Translations under genes and position numbers: made by a program
Assembly: GCA_023053685.1 (NCBI GenBank)
Contig: JALIGW010000005.1
Coordinates: 36,719,480 to 36,783,479 of the forward strand
DNA length: 64,000 nucleotides
Source of the DNA: Diadophis punctatus similis
Lineage: Eukaryota > Chordata > Lepidosauria > Squamata > Dipsadidae
Direction: 5' to 3'
The notes under the pieces: model-generated
What the model was told of the DNA's origin: nothing
The model's database searches: none
The model's input: the letters and a program-made list of their open reading frames with translations, nothing else
Shown: positions 25,900-39,317 of the stretch, piece after piece
Layout of the letters: each line of letters starts with the position of its first letter
Position numbering within the stretch: position 1 is the stretch's first letter

Positions 25900-26453
25900 T
25901 TTAAATTAAATGCAAAAGTTGTAAAAGAACTTTTTTTTTCTGTGAATTGAAAATACACAGAAAATTACAGAGTTCACTGTTAAAAACATTCATTGCTAAC
26001 ACTGATCCCTATATCTGGTTATTTTCCCCACTTCTGGAGCTAAATACAGTCCTACTAATCATGCCAAATGTAAACTAGTATAGTGTCCTATACTGTAAAT
26101 GCCTAAAAGGAGTATTTTTTCTCAGGGTCTGCAACTCAAGCTCCATTGAGCTCTTCTTCTGTTTTAAGGTGCTTCTTTTCTCATTACAAAGACTTCCTAC
26201 CACTCTGCCATGTCCCAATCACATTTGATTCATCGCAAAAAACACTCCCTTGCCTTTTTGGAATCCCAGGATCATACAAAATATAAGTGAAAAATGAGAG
26301 ATAATCAGGATGCAAATGAGTCTGGGCACAATAGGTCAGCAAGATGAATCAATGGCAACAAAGCATTTGACAGGTTGGTACCTCCCAACAGGTAGACTTC
26401 AACCCCCAGAATTCCCTGTTAATAAGTCACCAATGCATCTACACTTTACATCA

Positions 26454-26525
26454 GGGATCCCTAAACCCCGGGCCATGACTGGTACGGGTCCGTGGCCCAT
26501 TAGGAACCAAGCCACACAAGTGAGC
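26454..26525 (+). mobile_element. hAT-like terminal fragment
   Basis: The sequence CAGGGATCCCTAAACCCCGG, then GGTCCGTGGCCCATTAGGAAC resembles the 5' end of a vertebrate hAT family that starts CAGGGGTCCCCAA. The opposite end and the 8-bp duplication were not found, so it is a truncated copy. The right limit is uncertain. Confidence 0.5.
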
Positions 26526-28790
26526 GAACCTTCATGTATGCATGTGTGGGATCTAGGTAGAGCGTGCATGACTTATAAAAAGCAGAATTGACTTGATATA
26601 TGTAAGCCACAAGTTAGCCTTCAGAACACTTCAGAGTGTTGACTTCAGTGAACATGGTAACCAAAACCAAACCACATTAAGGCTTAACATAATGTATAAA
26701 CAAATCACAGCTTGTGGCCAAAGACAATATATCTTTAAATTAAACCTGCTACTCTATGACTGAAATAAAGATTGTAGTTATTAAAATTTTCCTTTGCCAA
26801 GGGATTTTTAGAAGTTTTTGACTATTTTTCTAAAAATTACTAATTTGTGTTTAGTATTCTTGACTCTGTAGTGTGTAGTTTCAGGTTTGCTCTCATTGAG
26901 ATACAGTCAAACAAAAGGAGGACATTGTGAAAATAAGCTGAAAGCCATTATTAGTAAGGTTAACTTAATTAGTGAATCCTTTTGTTTTATTTATCTTGAT
27001 TTCTAATCTAACCCCACAGCAGGGGCTTGGGATAAGTAGCTCAGCCTAAAGACCTTATACATATTATAATAACATCTGGATTCTTTTATTTATTTATTTT
27101 AAAAAGAGAAAAACAGACGCAGTAGGGAAAATATTACCAGCAGCAATACCCTTTTGCAAAATGGAGCAGTTTCAAAATCTATTTTGCCTAGATACTCTCA
27201 TAGGCCCAGTATTTATTAATAATTCATCAAAATATTAGAGTAATTACCATATTTTGCAATATCACAACAACACACTTCAGCAAAACCTTCTACAAATCTC
27301 TTTGAAAGCGCCATTAATAAATAAAATGCAATTCGCCATATTAAATTTGTTGTTTAAAGACTAAATATTTCATCATAGCTAATTCGTTTTAAATAATCAG
27401 CCAGGTCTCCCCCTGGATTCCCTGCCCAGCGTTTCTCCTACATTTGAAATGAAATTATGTGTCAAAGATTACAGTAGAAATGGATTCAGATTAGCACAGA
27501 GACTTTTACACCAAAGTATTTGAAGGATTGTCCAGAAATCCATTTAGCTATTTGGAGCCTTTAATCATGTGGTTATTTACTTGTGGGCAATGTTCTTTTG
27601 AAATCCATATACAGTGTGTATATATATATATACTCACTATATAAAAATATGGTTTGGTTTGGGATAATTATGATTTATTCAGTTAGACTCTCTGAGTTCT
27701 TATAATGAAAATATGGGCAACATGCAATTGCAAGCCAATTCTACTTCAGTACTCTTCATTACTACTTTAAATATTCTATATTTGTTTCTATTTTGAAGGC
27801 TATTCTGGTGTAAATATAACCTTATTTTTATAACAGGTCGAAGATAAAACAAATAGTGGGCTGTAACATAAAATAAATATTTATTGCCTATGAAATAATT
27901 TGTACTTTGATTTGTTTTAAATCTTTAAATCCCACTTTAGGACTACCTTTCAATCTGAAACCTGTTTTGATATTTGATATTGAAGTATTTAATATGGTTT
28001 ACCTTCTTCCCAAGAGATCCTCTCAAACATATTTTGAGAGTATAATTGACCCAAGCTCACCAATGAAATCCTGAGTAAGAACTTAAGCCCAAATCACCTT
28101 GATGCTACATTAACAGTCTATCTACTTTATTACAATTGCTTCCAAATTATAACCTGTAAATCACAGAGCGAAAACCTCCGCCAATCCATCTTTACCAATA
28201 GATGATATTTCACAAAACAGGTTTCTCAATCTTAACAATATAAATATTTATATTGTTATCAATTGGGCAAGCTGTTAATCATAGGGTTAGGGTTAGGGTT
28301 CCAGTTTTATTATAGTATTTGCCAGGACACATAGTAGAAACATTTGTTCATTGAATAGATATTTTCCCTATAAAATTGCAAAACTCATAATGGAAGAATG
28401 AAATGAAATATCTTTCATTGGTCCTGCGAGAAGAAATATCTCATCCCACCATTGCAGAGTATGGATGAAAGGCAGACAGATTTAGAAACAAAATTGTTTT
28501 CCTGTGTGTTTTGGGTAACTTAACAGAAAATTAATACTAGCTGTCAAATATAGTATTTCTGTCATCAAAGCCATTAACTTTACATGGATCTTATATAATA
28601 GAGAGAAGTGTTTTTATGTCAATTTGTTTAGAAACTATAAATAGAATTTCTTATCTATTCCCATGATATTCACAGTATCACCCCCCAATAAGACTATATG
28701 TTTTAATTGTCATTTTAATTAAGGTAAAACAAGTGGTATATATACATCAAATTTTACTGATATGATCAGGTGCAATCTTGAAGATATATC

Positions 28791-28952
<162 letters not shown>

Positions 28953-28969
28953 ATAATGTATGCATGGCT

Positions 28970-29015
28970 TTCATATGGTGTAGTATGGTATATAAACCAT
29001 ACTACACCATATGAA
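28970..29015. repeat. 19-bp perfect hairpin
   Basis: TTCATATGGTGTAGTATGG at 28970-28988 is repeated as its exact complement at 28997-29015 with an 8-base loop. It sits 22 bases after the TA tract. Confidence 0.93.
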
Positions 29016-29698
29016 TGGCAATACAATTGGCAATACAAATTGTTCTTAGAGAGGTTTGTAAGGGCTGCATATCCAGAGCAGTTCTCTCTTCATAGTTGCA
29101 TTTTAACACTGAAATTTTCACCTGGAAGGTATAGTGGAAATCTTAATTCAACATTAAGTCACATGAGCAGACTTTACTGTAGAGTTCTACAATATAGATA
29201 AAGATAGCCAATATCTTGACCCCAACCAACAAGAGGAATGAATTCATTATTTCTAAAATTCTTCAATTTAACACACTAAGAAAAAAGTGAATTGGGAACT
29301 GTCATGCTTCCTGGGCAAACCCATCAAACAGCTTTTGAAAGAATGGTTTTACTGATACATAAAACTATTCTCTGAACTTTTAGTTTGACAATATTTGAAA
29401 ACTTAAATTATCTTCAAAATTATAAAGCTTACTAAATTTTGAAACAGAATTCCTATATTGCTCATTTGGAGCTGATTTATTCCTTCAACAAACATGTTAA
29501 TTCACTGCTAGTTTTGCTGCCACTTGAGGGTTTTCCAAGGCCACATTGTCCTCAACTGAAACAAACTACAGGTAACACAAGCACTGACTTCCTTACTTCT
29601 TCCTCAAAGTGAAAAAAGAGGTGTGGGCCACTTGTGAATGTTATTTCATTGTTCTGGACTTTATTCAGCTCCTGGTCCCTGGACAATTGCTCCTGCAT
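29016..29698. other. Unique intronic sequence
   Basis: Nothing recognised. Confidence 0.45.
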
Positions 29699-30340
29699 AT
29701 CTACTGTAATGCGCTCAACATGGGGCTACCCTTGAAGAGTATTCGGAGACTTCAACTGGTGCAAAATGCAGCTGCACGTGCTGTGGTGGGTGTCTCAAGA
29801 TACACCCACATAACACCCATGCTCCGCCAGCTGCATTGGCTGCCCATTGGTCTCCAGGTACAATTCAAGGTGTTGATCATCATCTCTAAAGCCCTACATG
29901 GCTTAGGACCAGGTTACCTCCGGGACCACATCTACCTCATACTTCTCTTCAACCGGTTAGGTCTCACAGAGTGGGTCTCCTCCAGGTCCCAACAACCAAA
30001 CAATGTCGGCTGGCAGGTCCTAGGGGGAGGGCTTCTCTGTGGGGGCCCCTGCTCTCTGGAACCAACTTCCCCCAGAGATATGAATTGTCCCCACCTTGCT
30101 GGCCTTCCAAAAAGCCGTGAAGACATGGCTCTTCCTGCAGGCGGGGCTTTGAGATGATTTTCATCCTGGTCTCCCCCATGTATGTATGATTTTGTATGTT
30201 TTTTTAAAAAATGTATTTTAAATTGTTATTAAATTATATTGTTTAGTTGTTCTTCAAATGTTGTACGCTACCCTGAGTCCCCAGGGAGTAGGGCGGCATA
30301 TAAGAGCACTAAATAAATAAATAAAATAAATAAATAAATA
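29699..30340 (+). mobile_element. LINE 3' end (L2/CR1 group), 5'-truncated copy 1
   Basis: The plus strand encodes the C-terminal part of a reverse-transcriptase polyprotein with RRLQLVQNAAARAVVGV, ITPMLRQLHWLP and FKVLIIISKALHGLGPGYLR, the classic end of L2/CR1-type ORF2. The reading frame is broken later, before the AVKTWLF-type terminus. A 3'UTR ends CCTGAGTCCCCAGGGAGTAG, then GGCGGCATATAAGAGC and an (AATA)n tail. It is a dead 5'-truncated insertion. Confidence 0.88.
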
Positions 30341-31370
30341 TCTCTGTCAAGGTCATATTCTTTGCTCTCTTTGTGAGGCTGAGGACAAAATTGTCCATCA
30401 CCACTACACTTGTCAGGGAAGATAGAATATGCTTGAATTGGGCACATGTAAAATGAACTTAGCATCAAGAAGCCTCCCATAAAATTAAAGAAATTCAAAT
30501 TGAATTAATGGAGAGAGAAAGAGAAAGAGGAACATCTATAATATTAAGTTTGATAGTTGATATTTCCAGATTTACAGTTTGTTGCTCATGAGTTCACTTT
30601 TATAAAATGGATTGCCTTCAAATTAAAAACAAACTTTTTTTCATTTTAGGCAAAGTCTAAATAATAAAAGCATTTATGTGAGTAGAAAAACAATATGCTT
30701 TTTCTACTTCTGTTGATCTACTAATATATCCAGGAGGATTAGCCAAAATCTTTATTTGGTCTTCATGCAATAACAAAAGAGCTCATCAATATAGCAAAAA
30801 CAGTGAGATTAAAAATAAACAATAGTGCTGTTTTTAAACCTGCTTGAAGAATAATTATGGCATTCATTTAGTAAGATTTTTTTTTCAAATACAAGCCAAT
30901 AAAGTTTTTTATTTATGTCTAAGATTCACATTCCTTCAATGTTATTTAGAAGGCTGCTATTGAAGAAGTGTGAACATATACAGCATGTCTTATTTAAAGG
31001 TCATTCATGGGAACCTAAAAAGCAGACTTTCAAGTGAAGCTTGGCTTTATAGCAGATAGATAACTGTACGTTCTGATAAGGACATGGAAATGAACTTTTA
31101 TTGTTGTTTCCTTGATTTTTTTTTAACTTCCAGTCTAGTTAGTCTTTCCTGCTGATCTCTGGCTTATCCTCACTGTGAATGGGCTTAATTTGCTCTAACT
31201 AACATAACCTAACTCCTGCATTTCTTCTTTGGTGGTGGCAGCTTTCAAAATGCAATGCCAAAGCAACAGAAAGAAAAAGGAAGATTCTCTGTTTTCAGTG
31301 CTAGTTTAATACACAATGTGTATGCAAGGTGTAATGAATAACCACAGTGGAAGCAGAACTTACATTTACA
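30341..31370. other. AT-rich unique intronic sequence
   Basis: No gene or repeat recognised. Confidence 0.5.
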
Positions 31371-31720
31371 TATACCCCTCCATAGTGCTTTATAGCACCC
31401 TCTGAGTGGTTTACAAAGTCAGCATCTTGCCTCCAACAATTTGGGTCCTCATTTTATTTGTGAGATTTATACACCGCTTCACAGTGCAAGCACTCTCTAA
31501 GCGGTTTACACCAGTAAGCAATGTATATTTATATTGCCCCCAACAATCTGGGTCCTCATTTTACCTACCTCGGAAGGATGGAAGGATGAGTCAACCTTGA
31601 GCCGGTGAAATCTGAACCGCTGACCTGCGGATCACAGTCAGCTATAGTGGCCTGCAGTACTGCCTCTAACCACTGCGCCACCTCGGCTCATTTTACCAAC
31701 CTCACAAGGATAGAAGGGTG
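31371..31720 (-). mobile_element. Older Sauria-type SINE split by a younger copy
   Basis: The left part (31371-31456) holds the diverged antisense SINE tail and body (CCAACAATTTGGGTCCTCAT). The right part (31690-31720, TTTTACCAACCTCACAAGG) continues the same body at exactly the next position. Between them sits a complete younger SINE. Confidence 0.75.
31457..31689 (-). mobile_element. Sauria-type SINE, nested insertion
   Basis: A full antisense copy runs from the tail (GAGATTTATACACCGC) through CCCCCAACAATCTGGGTCCT and CTACCTCGGAAGGATGG to the tRNA-like head ending GCGCCACCTCGGCTCA. The host sequence CATTTTAT/CATTTTAC is duplicated at the two junctions, as expected for target-primed insertion. 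Confidence 0.88.
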
Positions 31721-32206
31721 AGTGTCAGTGCTGCCATCCTGTTCCTCTAATGCCAGACTGGAGGGGGAAAGACCAGAAACCAAAACTACATTGAATGCCT
31801 CACAGAGACATTGGCTGGCTGACCCCAAGGTCACAAGTGTGGGAATGGGATGCAGAGCATCACCGAGCCTGCCAAGAATCAGAACTGTTAACCTAAACAA
31901 TTTGTTTAACTCTCATTGGACATTAAACAGATAACAGGGGAGGGAGTTGGGAAAAGTAACTGGCAGAAATTGCAAGCAAACCTCAGATCTGGTTTTTACC
32001 TAGCTTGCAACCCTTTGTCTTTAGTAAAGTTATACTTTCCACTATGAATGCAGTCAAAGCTTCTTCTTTTCTAAATGACCGAGTTGGAACAGGCCTGATG
32101 TTGAGACAACTTTGAGCTTCCTCAGGATCAAACTCCAGAATGTGAGCAGAGTTAGCCTGCAATACTGCATTCTAACAGTATTCTAATGTTCCCAATGACA
32201 ACCATT
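31721..32206. other. Unique intronic sequence
   Basis: Nothing recognised. Confidence 0.4.
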
Positions 32207-32214
32207 GTCTAGGC

Positions 32215-32591
32215 CAGTGGTGGCGAACCTTTTTTGACTTGGGTGCCAAAAGGGTGTGCGTGCGTGCTATAGCGTGAGCGCGCATGCTCACACTCATAAT
32301 GCAATGCCCTCCTCCCCCCACGCATGTGCACAACTCCCGCACTGCCCCCCTGCACATGCGGTCAGGCCTCACTGAAGCCTCCAGACTTCCGGTTGGCCCG
32401 TTGGGTCGTTTTTCGCCGTCCCCAGGCTTCAGGAGGCTTTCCTGAAGCCTGGGAAGAGCGAAAACAGCCGAAAATCAGCTGGCCAGCGCACGCATGCATG
32501 CTTGAGCTGACATAGAGCAATGCCTCGCGTGCTCTCAGATATGGTTCCGCGTGCCACCTGTGGCACGCATGCCATAGGTTCACCGTCACTA
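32215..32591. mobile_element. Non-autonomous hAT element, family B (377 bp)
   Basis: The left end CAGTGGTGGCGAACCT and right end AGGTTCACCGTCACTA are inverted with few differences. The 8-bp duplication GTCTAGGC lies at 32207-32214 and 32592-32599. The interior is CpG-rich with GCGCGCATGCTCAC and CACGCATGCATGC segments and has no transposase. Confidence 0.9.
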
Positions 32592-32599
32592 GTCTAGGC

Positions 32600-34961
32600 T
32601 ATGGAATTTTCTATCTGTCCAAGTAGATTTTGCATCCCCAATATTATTACTGATTAAATTGTTCAAAGGATACCACCCACACTGTTCAGCTATGTAATGA
32701 AGTTTTGCTACTAATTTCTAGTAATGTTTATAGAATTTTTAAAAACTCCCTTACTCTAATTTTGTAAAAAGAAATGACACTTTTATATTATTAATAATAA
32801 TTATTTGATTGTCAGTGTATTGGAGTTTAATTTGTAACTTTATAAGGCAGATTTATGCCAATTTAGCCTACATATTTTTATGCTCACTCTACAGCAGCAA
32901 ATGGTGCAAATGATGTGAAATTTATTTAGGATATGCTTTCTATTCTGTACTAGAAATTGATTTGGTCAAACACATTGCTATTCCTGATCTAGACTTTGTT
33001 CAGACAGCAAAGCTGAATCTGAATACAAAGGAAGGAATGTCAATTAAAAATGTATGTATCCCAAATTCAGGCTTCTAAGCTTCCATCAGTTTGACATTAT
33101 TCCTTTAACTATAGCACAGCTGCTTTGCCAAGCCATTTCTCTCCTACCTTCAGTCTGTGACAGGATAAATGACTTCAGCATTACTTGAAAGTGCTAGTAC
33201 TTCTGATAAGAATTTATGAGTTCTGGCAGCTGGGGATGACCTGCTCAACTCTATTGACCTAAATAGGGAAAGTGGAAAGTGAAAGTCCCAACAATTGCTG
33301 ATTCTCAGGTCCCCTCCCCAGAATTTTAAGCATGTCTCAAATCCAGCTACATTCCAGTAGGCAGTACTATTGATAACACAGAACTAATTTTTCTACCACC
33401 TCCTCATGTGTCTTTTGGTAGTAGGTGCTAAAGGTGCTAAAAGCACTGTGGCAGGATGCTATCAGAGGAAGAGGGGGGGGGATTCATCAGGAGCACAATC
33501 TGAGCCTGGCCAGCATATCTGTTGTAAAAGATATCATTTTCTGATCGTTGTGAGAATAAGAGCAATAAGATGTTCAAGGAAAATGAGTCTGTGAAGGCTT
33601 TCCTACTGGAACACAGTACAATTTGAATAACAAATCCAGAGCAAATTCTAGCCTCCTAATGGCTGCTACTTTTTTAGGCCAAATTTCTCCCTTTGTAAAT
33701 GTCTTTTGATTAGCTTGCTTCCACCAGATTTACATCAAAATAATAATAATATAAGGTATTTTAAAATGTACTGAAGCCTGCATGATGATCTACTACATCA
33801 AAGCCCTTTACCATGGGGCAGAAATTTTATTTTCATTCATACTGTATGTTATGCTTATTGTTAAAAAATGTTTGCAGGCAGCCAAGAGCTGCAATGGGAG
33901 AGGTGGCAAGATTCTTTCCCCCCACCCCACCCCCCACAAACCCAAAAAAGGCTAGGCTGTGACTTCTAAGGTTGACAGTTTCCCAGTGCTCAGAAAGAAA
34001 TGCAGTATTTAAATGGGTTAAACATAACTCTAAGTTAAAAGCCTGTTGATTATTTTCCACCCAAAATGCTGACTTTTTCTTGGCGGTTGTGACTGCTATT
34101 TAGTAGCATAACTGCAGGGGCATTAAAATGAGATTGCCCACACACCCTACTTTACAGAACCAAAAATGAAGCTGTGTTCATGAATACACTAATCCTATAA
34201 TTAACTGCAACATGTAGGAAGAAAACAGACAATCCTCCTGTTTCATGGACTTTTTGCTGAAAGAAGAAATGAGTTATGCAGTATGATGATTTATTGGTTT
34301 GAAAATTACAAAAGATGTGGATTAAGTGAGGGGCTGAAGGGAATTGTATAATATCTAAAAGGGAGGAAGAATTACAGAATTTTAATTATCTATTGACGAG
34401 AAGGAAGTCATTATATTTCATAACTTTAATATCTTTTTTTCTCTTTTCTTGCACATTTTTCTTTCTTTCTCTTTGATTTCTCTTTAACTAACATTCTTAA
34501 GAATTATACATATAAAAAAGAGAAAATCCCTCTGCTTTCATTCTATCTTTCTTTTTATAGCATCAGAATTACAAGGGTTGTTAAGCTACTTTCCTGGCAG
34601 AATGATATAGCAGTATAATAAGATATAGTTGCTTATTATGTATATTAAGAGTTAAGCAACCAGTTTAGTCTGAAAAGGAAATGGGAGAAGGATAAAAATG
34701 AAGTCAGGATTCCTAAAAACAGCAAGAATCCCACAGATACATACAGGAAGAATAAAATAGGAACAAGAATACTCAAAATAACTGTACTGAATCATCATCA
34801 TCATTATCATCATCTAGTTCCACATTTCCCAACATGGCTCATTCTTCTGATTCACCAATGCTAATCCAGGATAGGGGTGAGTGGCCTATAGCTAATTAAA
34901 GCCAACCAAAAAAGCTTCCCTTTTCCCATGATGGAAGTTAATAAAGAAAAAGATCAAATAT
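32600..34961. other. AT-rich unique intronic sequence
   Basis: No gene recognised. A pyrimidine-rich stretch at about 34430-34495 resembles the T-rich 3' ends of L1 copies but is too short to call. G and C runs occur at 33473-33481 and 33918-33937. Confidence 0.5.
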
Positions 34962-35118
34962 GTTCAAATCTCACCGGCTCAAGGTTGACTCAGCCTTCCA
35001 TCCTTCCGAGGTAGGTAAAATGAGGACCCAGATTGTTGGGGACAATATAAATATACATTGCTTAATGGTGTAAACTGCTTAGAGAGTGCTTGCACTTAAG
35101 GCGGTATATAAGTCTCAC
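34962..35118 (+). mobile_element. Sauria-type SINE, 5'-truncated
   Basis: It starts within the B-box region (GTTCAAATCTCACCGGCTCA), carries the conserved body and ends GCGGTATATAAGTCTCACAA, running directly into an (AAAT)n tract. The tRNA-like head is absent. Confidence 0.9.
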
Positions 35119-35121
35119 AAA

Positions 35122-35212
<91 letters not shown>

Positions 35213-35213
35213 A
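35119..35213. repeat. (AAAT)n microsatellite grown from a SINE tail
   Basis: About 23 pure units follow the SINE 3' end without a gap. The tract encodes only repeat peptides (LFIY on the other strand). Confidence 0.95.
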
Positions 35214-35333
35214 ATATGACTGGATACCTTCCCCTTTACAAACTCACCTGATACAAAGGGAAACATTTCCTGCAGTTGATTGGCTGCTTCAAGTTTTACT
35301 TTTGGGAGCTTTGCTGAATTCTGCCTCCTGTTC

Positions 35334-35334
<1 letters not shown>

Positions 35335-35417
<83 letters not shown>
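35335..35417. repeat. (TTGA)n microsatellite
   Basis: About 20 pure TTGA units, 120 bp after the (AAAT)n tract. Confidence 0.95.
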
Positions 35418-35419
35418 AG

Positions 35420-38185
35420 TCTAAAATCTGAACCTCTGGAAATGTTTTTCACCCTTTACTGCAGATGCTAAGGGCAAGGAAGGTGCTGAGACAATGAGGA
35501 GAAGGGACAGAGGAATATGGACTGATTTTGTAAGGATTTGCTTGAATTTAAGTAGGGAACTGGCAGGGAGAGGAAGGAAACAATGATGGAAAAACAGTAG
35601 GGAACATGGGCTGGTGGGGTTCATAGAAATGACAGGGAAGGAAGGCATTGGGATTGTTACCCTGCAATATCTGTCTAAAAACTGTCTCAGGCAAATCTGG
35701 AATAGGTTTCAAGGTTTGGTTTGACTTGGTTTGATCTGATTCACCCAGACCATAACCCATCCAAAGCCACACAATATTGATTCCATCCAAGAAACAAAGC
35801 ACATTGTTCATCTTGTGCACATTTTTAGCTATTCTGCATGATACTTTACTTCATCAGATGCATGAAATACCATCATGCACCACTAATTTGATAAAGAAGG
35901 GAACGTGCAATTAAAAGGAAACAGAGAGTAATTTCGCTAATTGAACATTCCGTCTAAGGATGAACCATACATTGATATAACAATACAGTATTGGAACATT
36001 ATGGGCTGTCTGCTCATCAGTTTTAGTTTTCATAGTTCCCAATCTATAAAAGCTTTTTTCTGTGACCTGATCAAGGGAAACCTGACCAAAATCTTAAAAA
36101 TAATCACAAGTTATCGAAAAAGATTGCTGCAGTAATTCATAACTTACAGTGCTTGCTTGAGTTATCAGGCACATTTCAAGCAGCCATTACACTGAAGACT
36201 AAGGCACATACTATTCAAGACTTACAGCCAAAAGAAGTTCAATGTTCCTATCCCAATGCTGCACAATTTTGTAATCAAATTATTTATTCTGAAGTCTCAA
36301 TTAACCTGCTATCTGTGATCTTCTCAACTGGAGTATCTAGGTTTGCATGTAAAATAAGTAATTACATTCATCCTAAAATATCTAATTCTGAATCCTTCCC
36401 CCCACAGCCCACATAGAGGATGAATGTGGGGATAACATCAAAATCCCTGGTTCAAAGATAGAAAGCTGAAAAATTCTTGATTTATGGCTAAATGAACCCG
36501 AGTTTCAGTAGCTTATAGCAATCAGGACCATCAAACATAACAGAGTGAGACCTTTGTAGATCCAGAGGAAAACATATCACTGTTAAACAAGTAGGCACAT
36601 ACTTTCCTCTCCCAAGGCAATAGTATTTGGGTAAGCAGATTTTTTTTCAGCAAATAGTCAGAATAAACATTTGAACATTATCTTGAGGGGAGAGGGTGGA
36701 CCTATTTGATTCAAAAACCTCCTTGAGGCTAGCTATCAATAGGTGGATTGGAGAAAAGAAGCATATCTCTTCACCACAACTATTTTCTTCAAACATTTTT
36801 AAGCCATATCTTTACCACATTTTTGCCAGGATATTTCTAAAGCATTTGTTCAGACTTTTATGTTCACAACTGGATTGTGTAAAATCATAAAAGGCAACAT
36901 TTAGCTTGTGGAATGAAACTATGATTCAGGCAAAAAGAATTTACTGGTACCTTTAACAGACATCGCTTTTACATTTTGATTTGGTCTTTATTCTCCCTCC
37001 CCACCTCCAAACAATGCAACATTTTAACTTTTGGTTTCCCACACCCCACCCCCGGAAAGGAAGAATGAAGGCCCGGTTTGCAGAAATGTACAGAGGAATG
37101 TCACCTGGAAATGCTTGTTAGCTAGTTTCCAAACATACACGAGAAGCACTAGTGAATAGGGAACTCTTAAACTAATTAGAATGCCTGGCTATAAATCTGG
37201 ATTCCAGAACGAAGGGACTCTAGCAACACCTGGATAAATTACATGACAAGCCAGATAAAGTTATCCTCTGATTAAAAAAAAGAACTATATTTTTTAAATC
37301 AACATACTCAATGTAACACATCTGGAGAAAGTTTGTTGTGGAATAAGCCCTGCAATGCTATCCTCTGAAGAGTTTGATTTTATTTTAACTGCTTGAACTG
37401 CCCTATATTCCCATTGTACAACTACTTGAAACAAACATCTGCTGGTATTATTTTTATGAGACGTCCCATGATTCTTATCAGAACAATGAGCATTTTACCC
37501 TCATTTCTCACACAAATAACAAAGCAAATTTTTAGTATTCATATTCCCAGAGATAAGTCCAGAAACAAGTCCAGTGAGACAGGTTAGAGCAACATTCTTC
37601 CTCTGTTCTCTTTTATTTTTATTTCCGAGGCAAGGATATTTTTTTTCCAATTAAGGGACATTTTTCAGTGAGGATAATCTATTAGGGATCATCAGTCAAT
37701 GGAGGGTGACTAAGACAATTGCCCTGATCCATTTCACTTTCTAGTGTTCTATTTCCTCTGTTGTGGCTACATCCTTTCTTCCCCACGGCCCTCACCACTG
37801 GCTCCATCTGGCTGCCAGAAAAGAAAATTTTTGAAAGAGGTCCATACCATTGCTTTGCAGAGCTTATAAAATTACTTGAAATTGGGCATACAAAATTGGG
37901 CGAAGGGCCACAAGCAGCCTTAGACATGTGCATTACCGTCACAAGAGTAAATGTAAATTTAAAATACGTCTCTTATGCACGGTATATCCTTGTCACAGTG
38001 AAATGTTTATGGCAGGGTAGAAGGTAGAATTCCATCTTCTTCCAAACATAGTAAAAAAAACAATGGAGTGAGAGCAGATTGATGCTAGTGCAGTTTTCAA
38101 GCACAAATGAGTTAGAAGCTCCTCATTTTTTCACTGCAAAGCAAACCCCATCCATGGACACTATGAGCTTTCATGCATAAACTGA
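35420..38185. other. AT-rich unique intronic sequence
   Basis: No gene recognised. The segment at about 37080-37260 has balanced composition and no visible repeat, and could be conserved non-coding sequence. Confidence 0.5.
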
Positions 38186-38193
38186 GATATAGG

Positions 38194-38830
38194 CAGGGGC
38201 GGGTTCCTAATTTTTTTACTACCACTCTGTGGGCGTGGCTTATCTTCTGGGTGTGGCTTGCCAGCCATGTGACTGGGTGGGCGTGGGCCTTGGGAGCTTG
38301 GCAGTGGCCGGAGAAGCAGGGGGGCATTGCCCACCCGCAACGCAGCCCCCCGCAGCGGGAGCAGCAAGACCGCGGCAGCAGTTCTTCTAGGAAGCTCCGT
38401 CCGGTCTGAATGCTTCTCCCCATTCGATGATCCTAGGCTCCTGCCGCCCGTTCCCCCTCCCCTCAGCAGCTCAAGAAGCCTCGAATGTGCGAAAATGTCT
38501 GGGATCATCTCTGCGTGTTCGTGGCTTCTCAGACTGCTGAAGGGAGGGAAATGGAGATAGCTCCTGCCGCCCGTTCTTTCAGTATCTCACATGCTCCCTC
38601 AGCCATCCTCCCCTGCTTGGACTCACTGTGGTGTAGGAAGGCAGTGCATGTGCAGTGCCGGAAGCTCGGCTTCTGGGCATGCGCAAAAGAAATTTTTTTA
38701 AAAAAAATTTAAATTTTTTTTAAATGGCGGCACCCAGGCACCAGCAACCAACCGCACCGGTAGTGTGATGTCACCAGCGGGCCTCTACCGGTGCTATAGA
38801 GTGGACCGCACTGGTAGAAACCCACCACTG
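38194..38830. mobile_element. Non-autonomous hAT element, family A copy 3 (637 bp)
   Basis: Ends CAGGGGCGGGTT and AACCCACCACTG are inverted and flanked by the exact 8-bp duplication GATATAGG (38186-38193 and 38831-38838). The subterminal GTGATGTCACCAGCGGG matches copy 1. The interior is a long CpG-rich segment about twice the size of the other copies, with GGGCGTGGCTT-type motifs and no transposase. Confidence 0.93.
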
Positions 38831-39317
38831 GATATAGGCCAGTAGTCTTTTCCATGTAAAAGGCTGCCAGGTTCTTTAAACAACTTTAAGTCAAGGAAGA
38901 AGAAAGCTTGAGTCACTTATCAAAAAACCTGCAGATTTAGCAAATAGGTTTATACCTATATACTGAGTCCTTGGCAGTCACTGAATTGTAATTATGCTAT
39001 AGCCTAATCTAGTTATGGGACTATTGATTGCATGCCCAAATCAAACACTGAATTAACTTTCACTCAGATTTCTGTGTATTCTAAGAATATGCATCTATAG
39101 TAAGTTGACAGGACAAATTGCTTGATCAAAAAGAAAGATGTTTTACAACTACTGCATTCAGACAACACATTTCTATTTTTCAATTCTTCTTTGGAGAATG
39201 GGATGAAGCCCATTGTTTGGGTTGAGGATTTTGGATGCTGACAGGTCAATCTGGCCAAGTAAAACAGAAGTTCAGAGAGTCTTTGATTTCAGTTTACACA
39301 AAACCAGACGATCAAAG

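Noticed and set aside
28284..28303. Interstitial telomeric repeat (TTAGGG)
   Set aside because: Only about three units are present, which is too short to argue for a fusion or telomere-derived site.
29609..30157. 182-codon plus-strand frame as a possible host gene
   Set aside because: Its core is LINE ORF2 (RRLQLVQNAAAR and following) and the frame is broken before the true terminus; the first 30 residues are flanking sequence.
35096..35452. 118-codon minus-strand frame
   Set aside because: It is made of two tetranucleotide microsatellites read as INQS and LFIY repeats.
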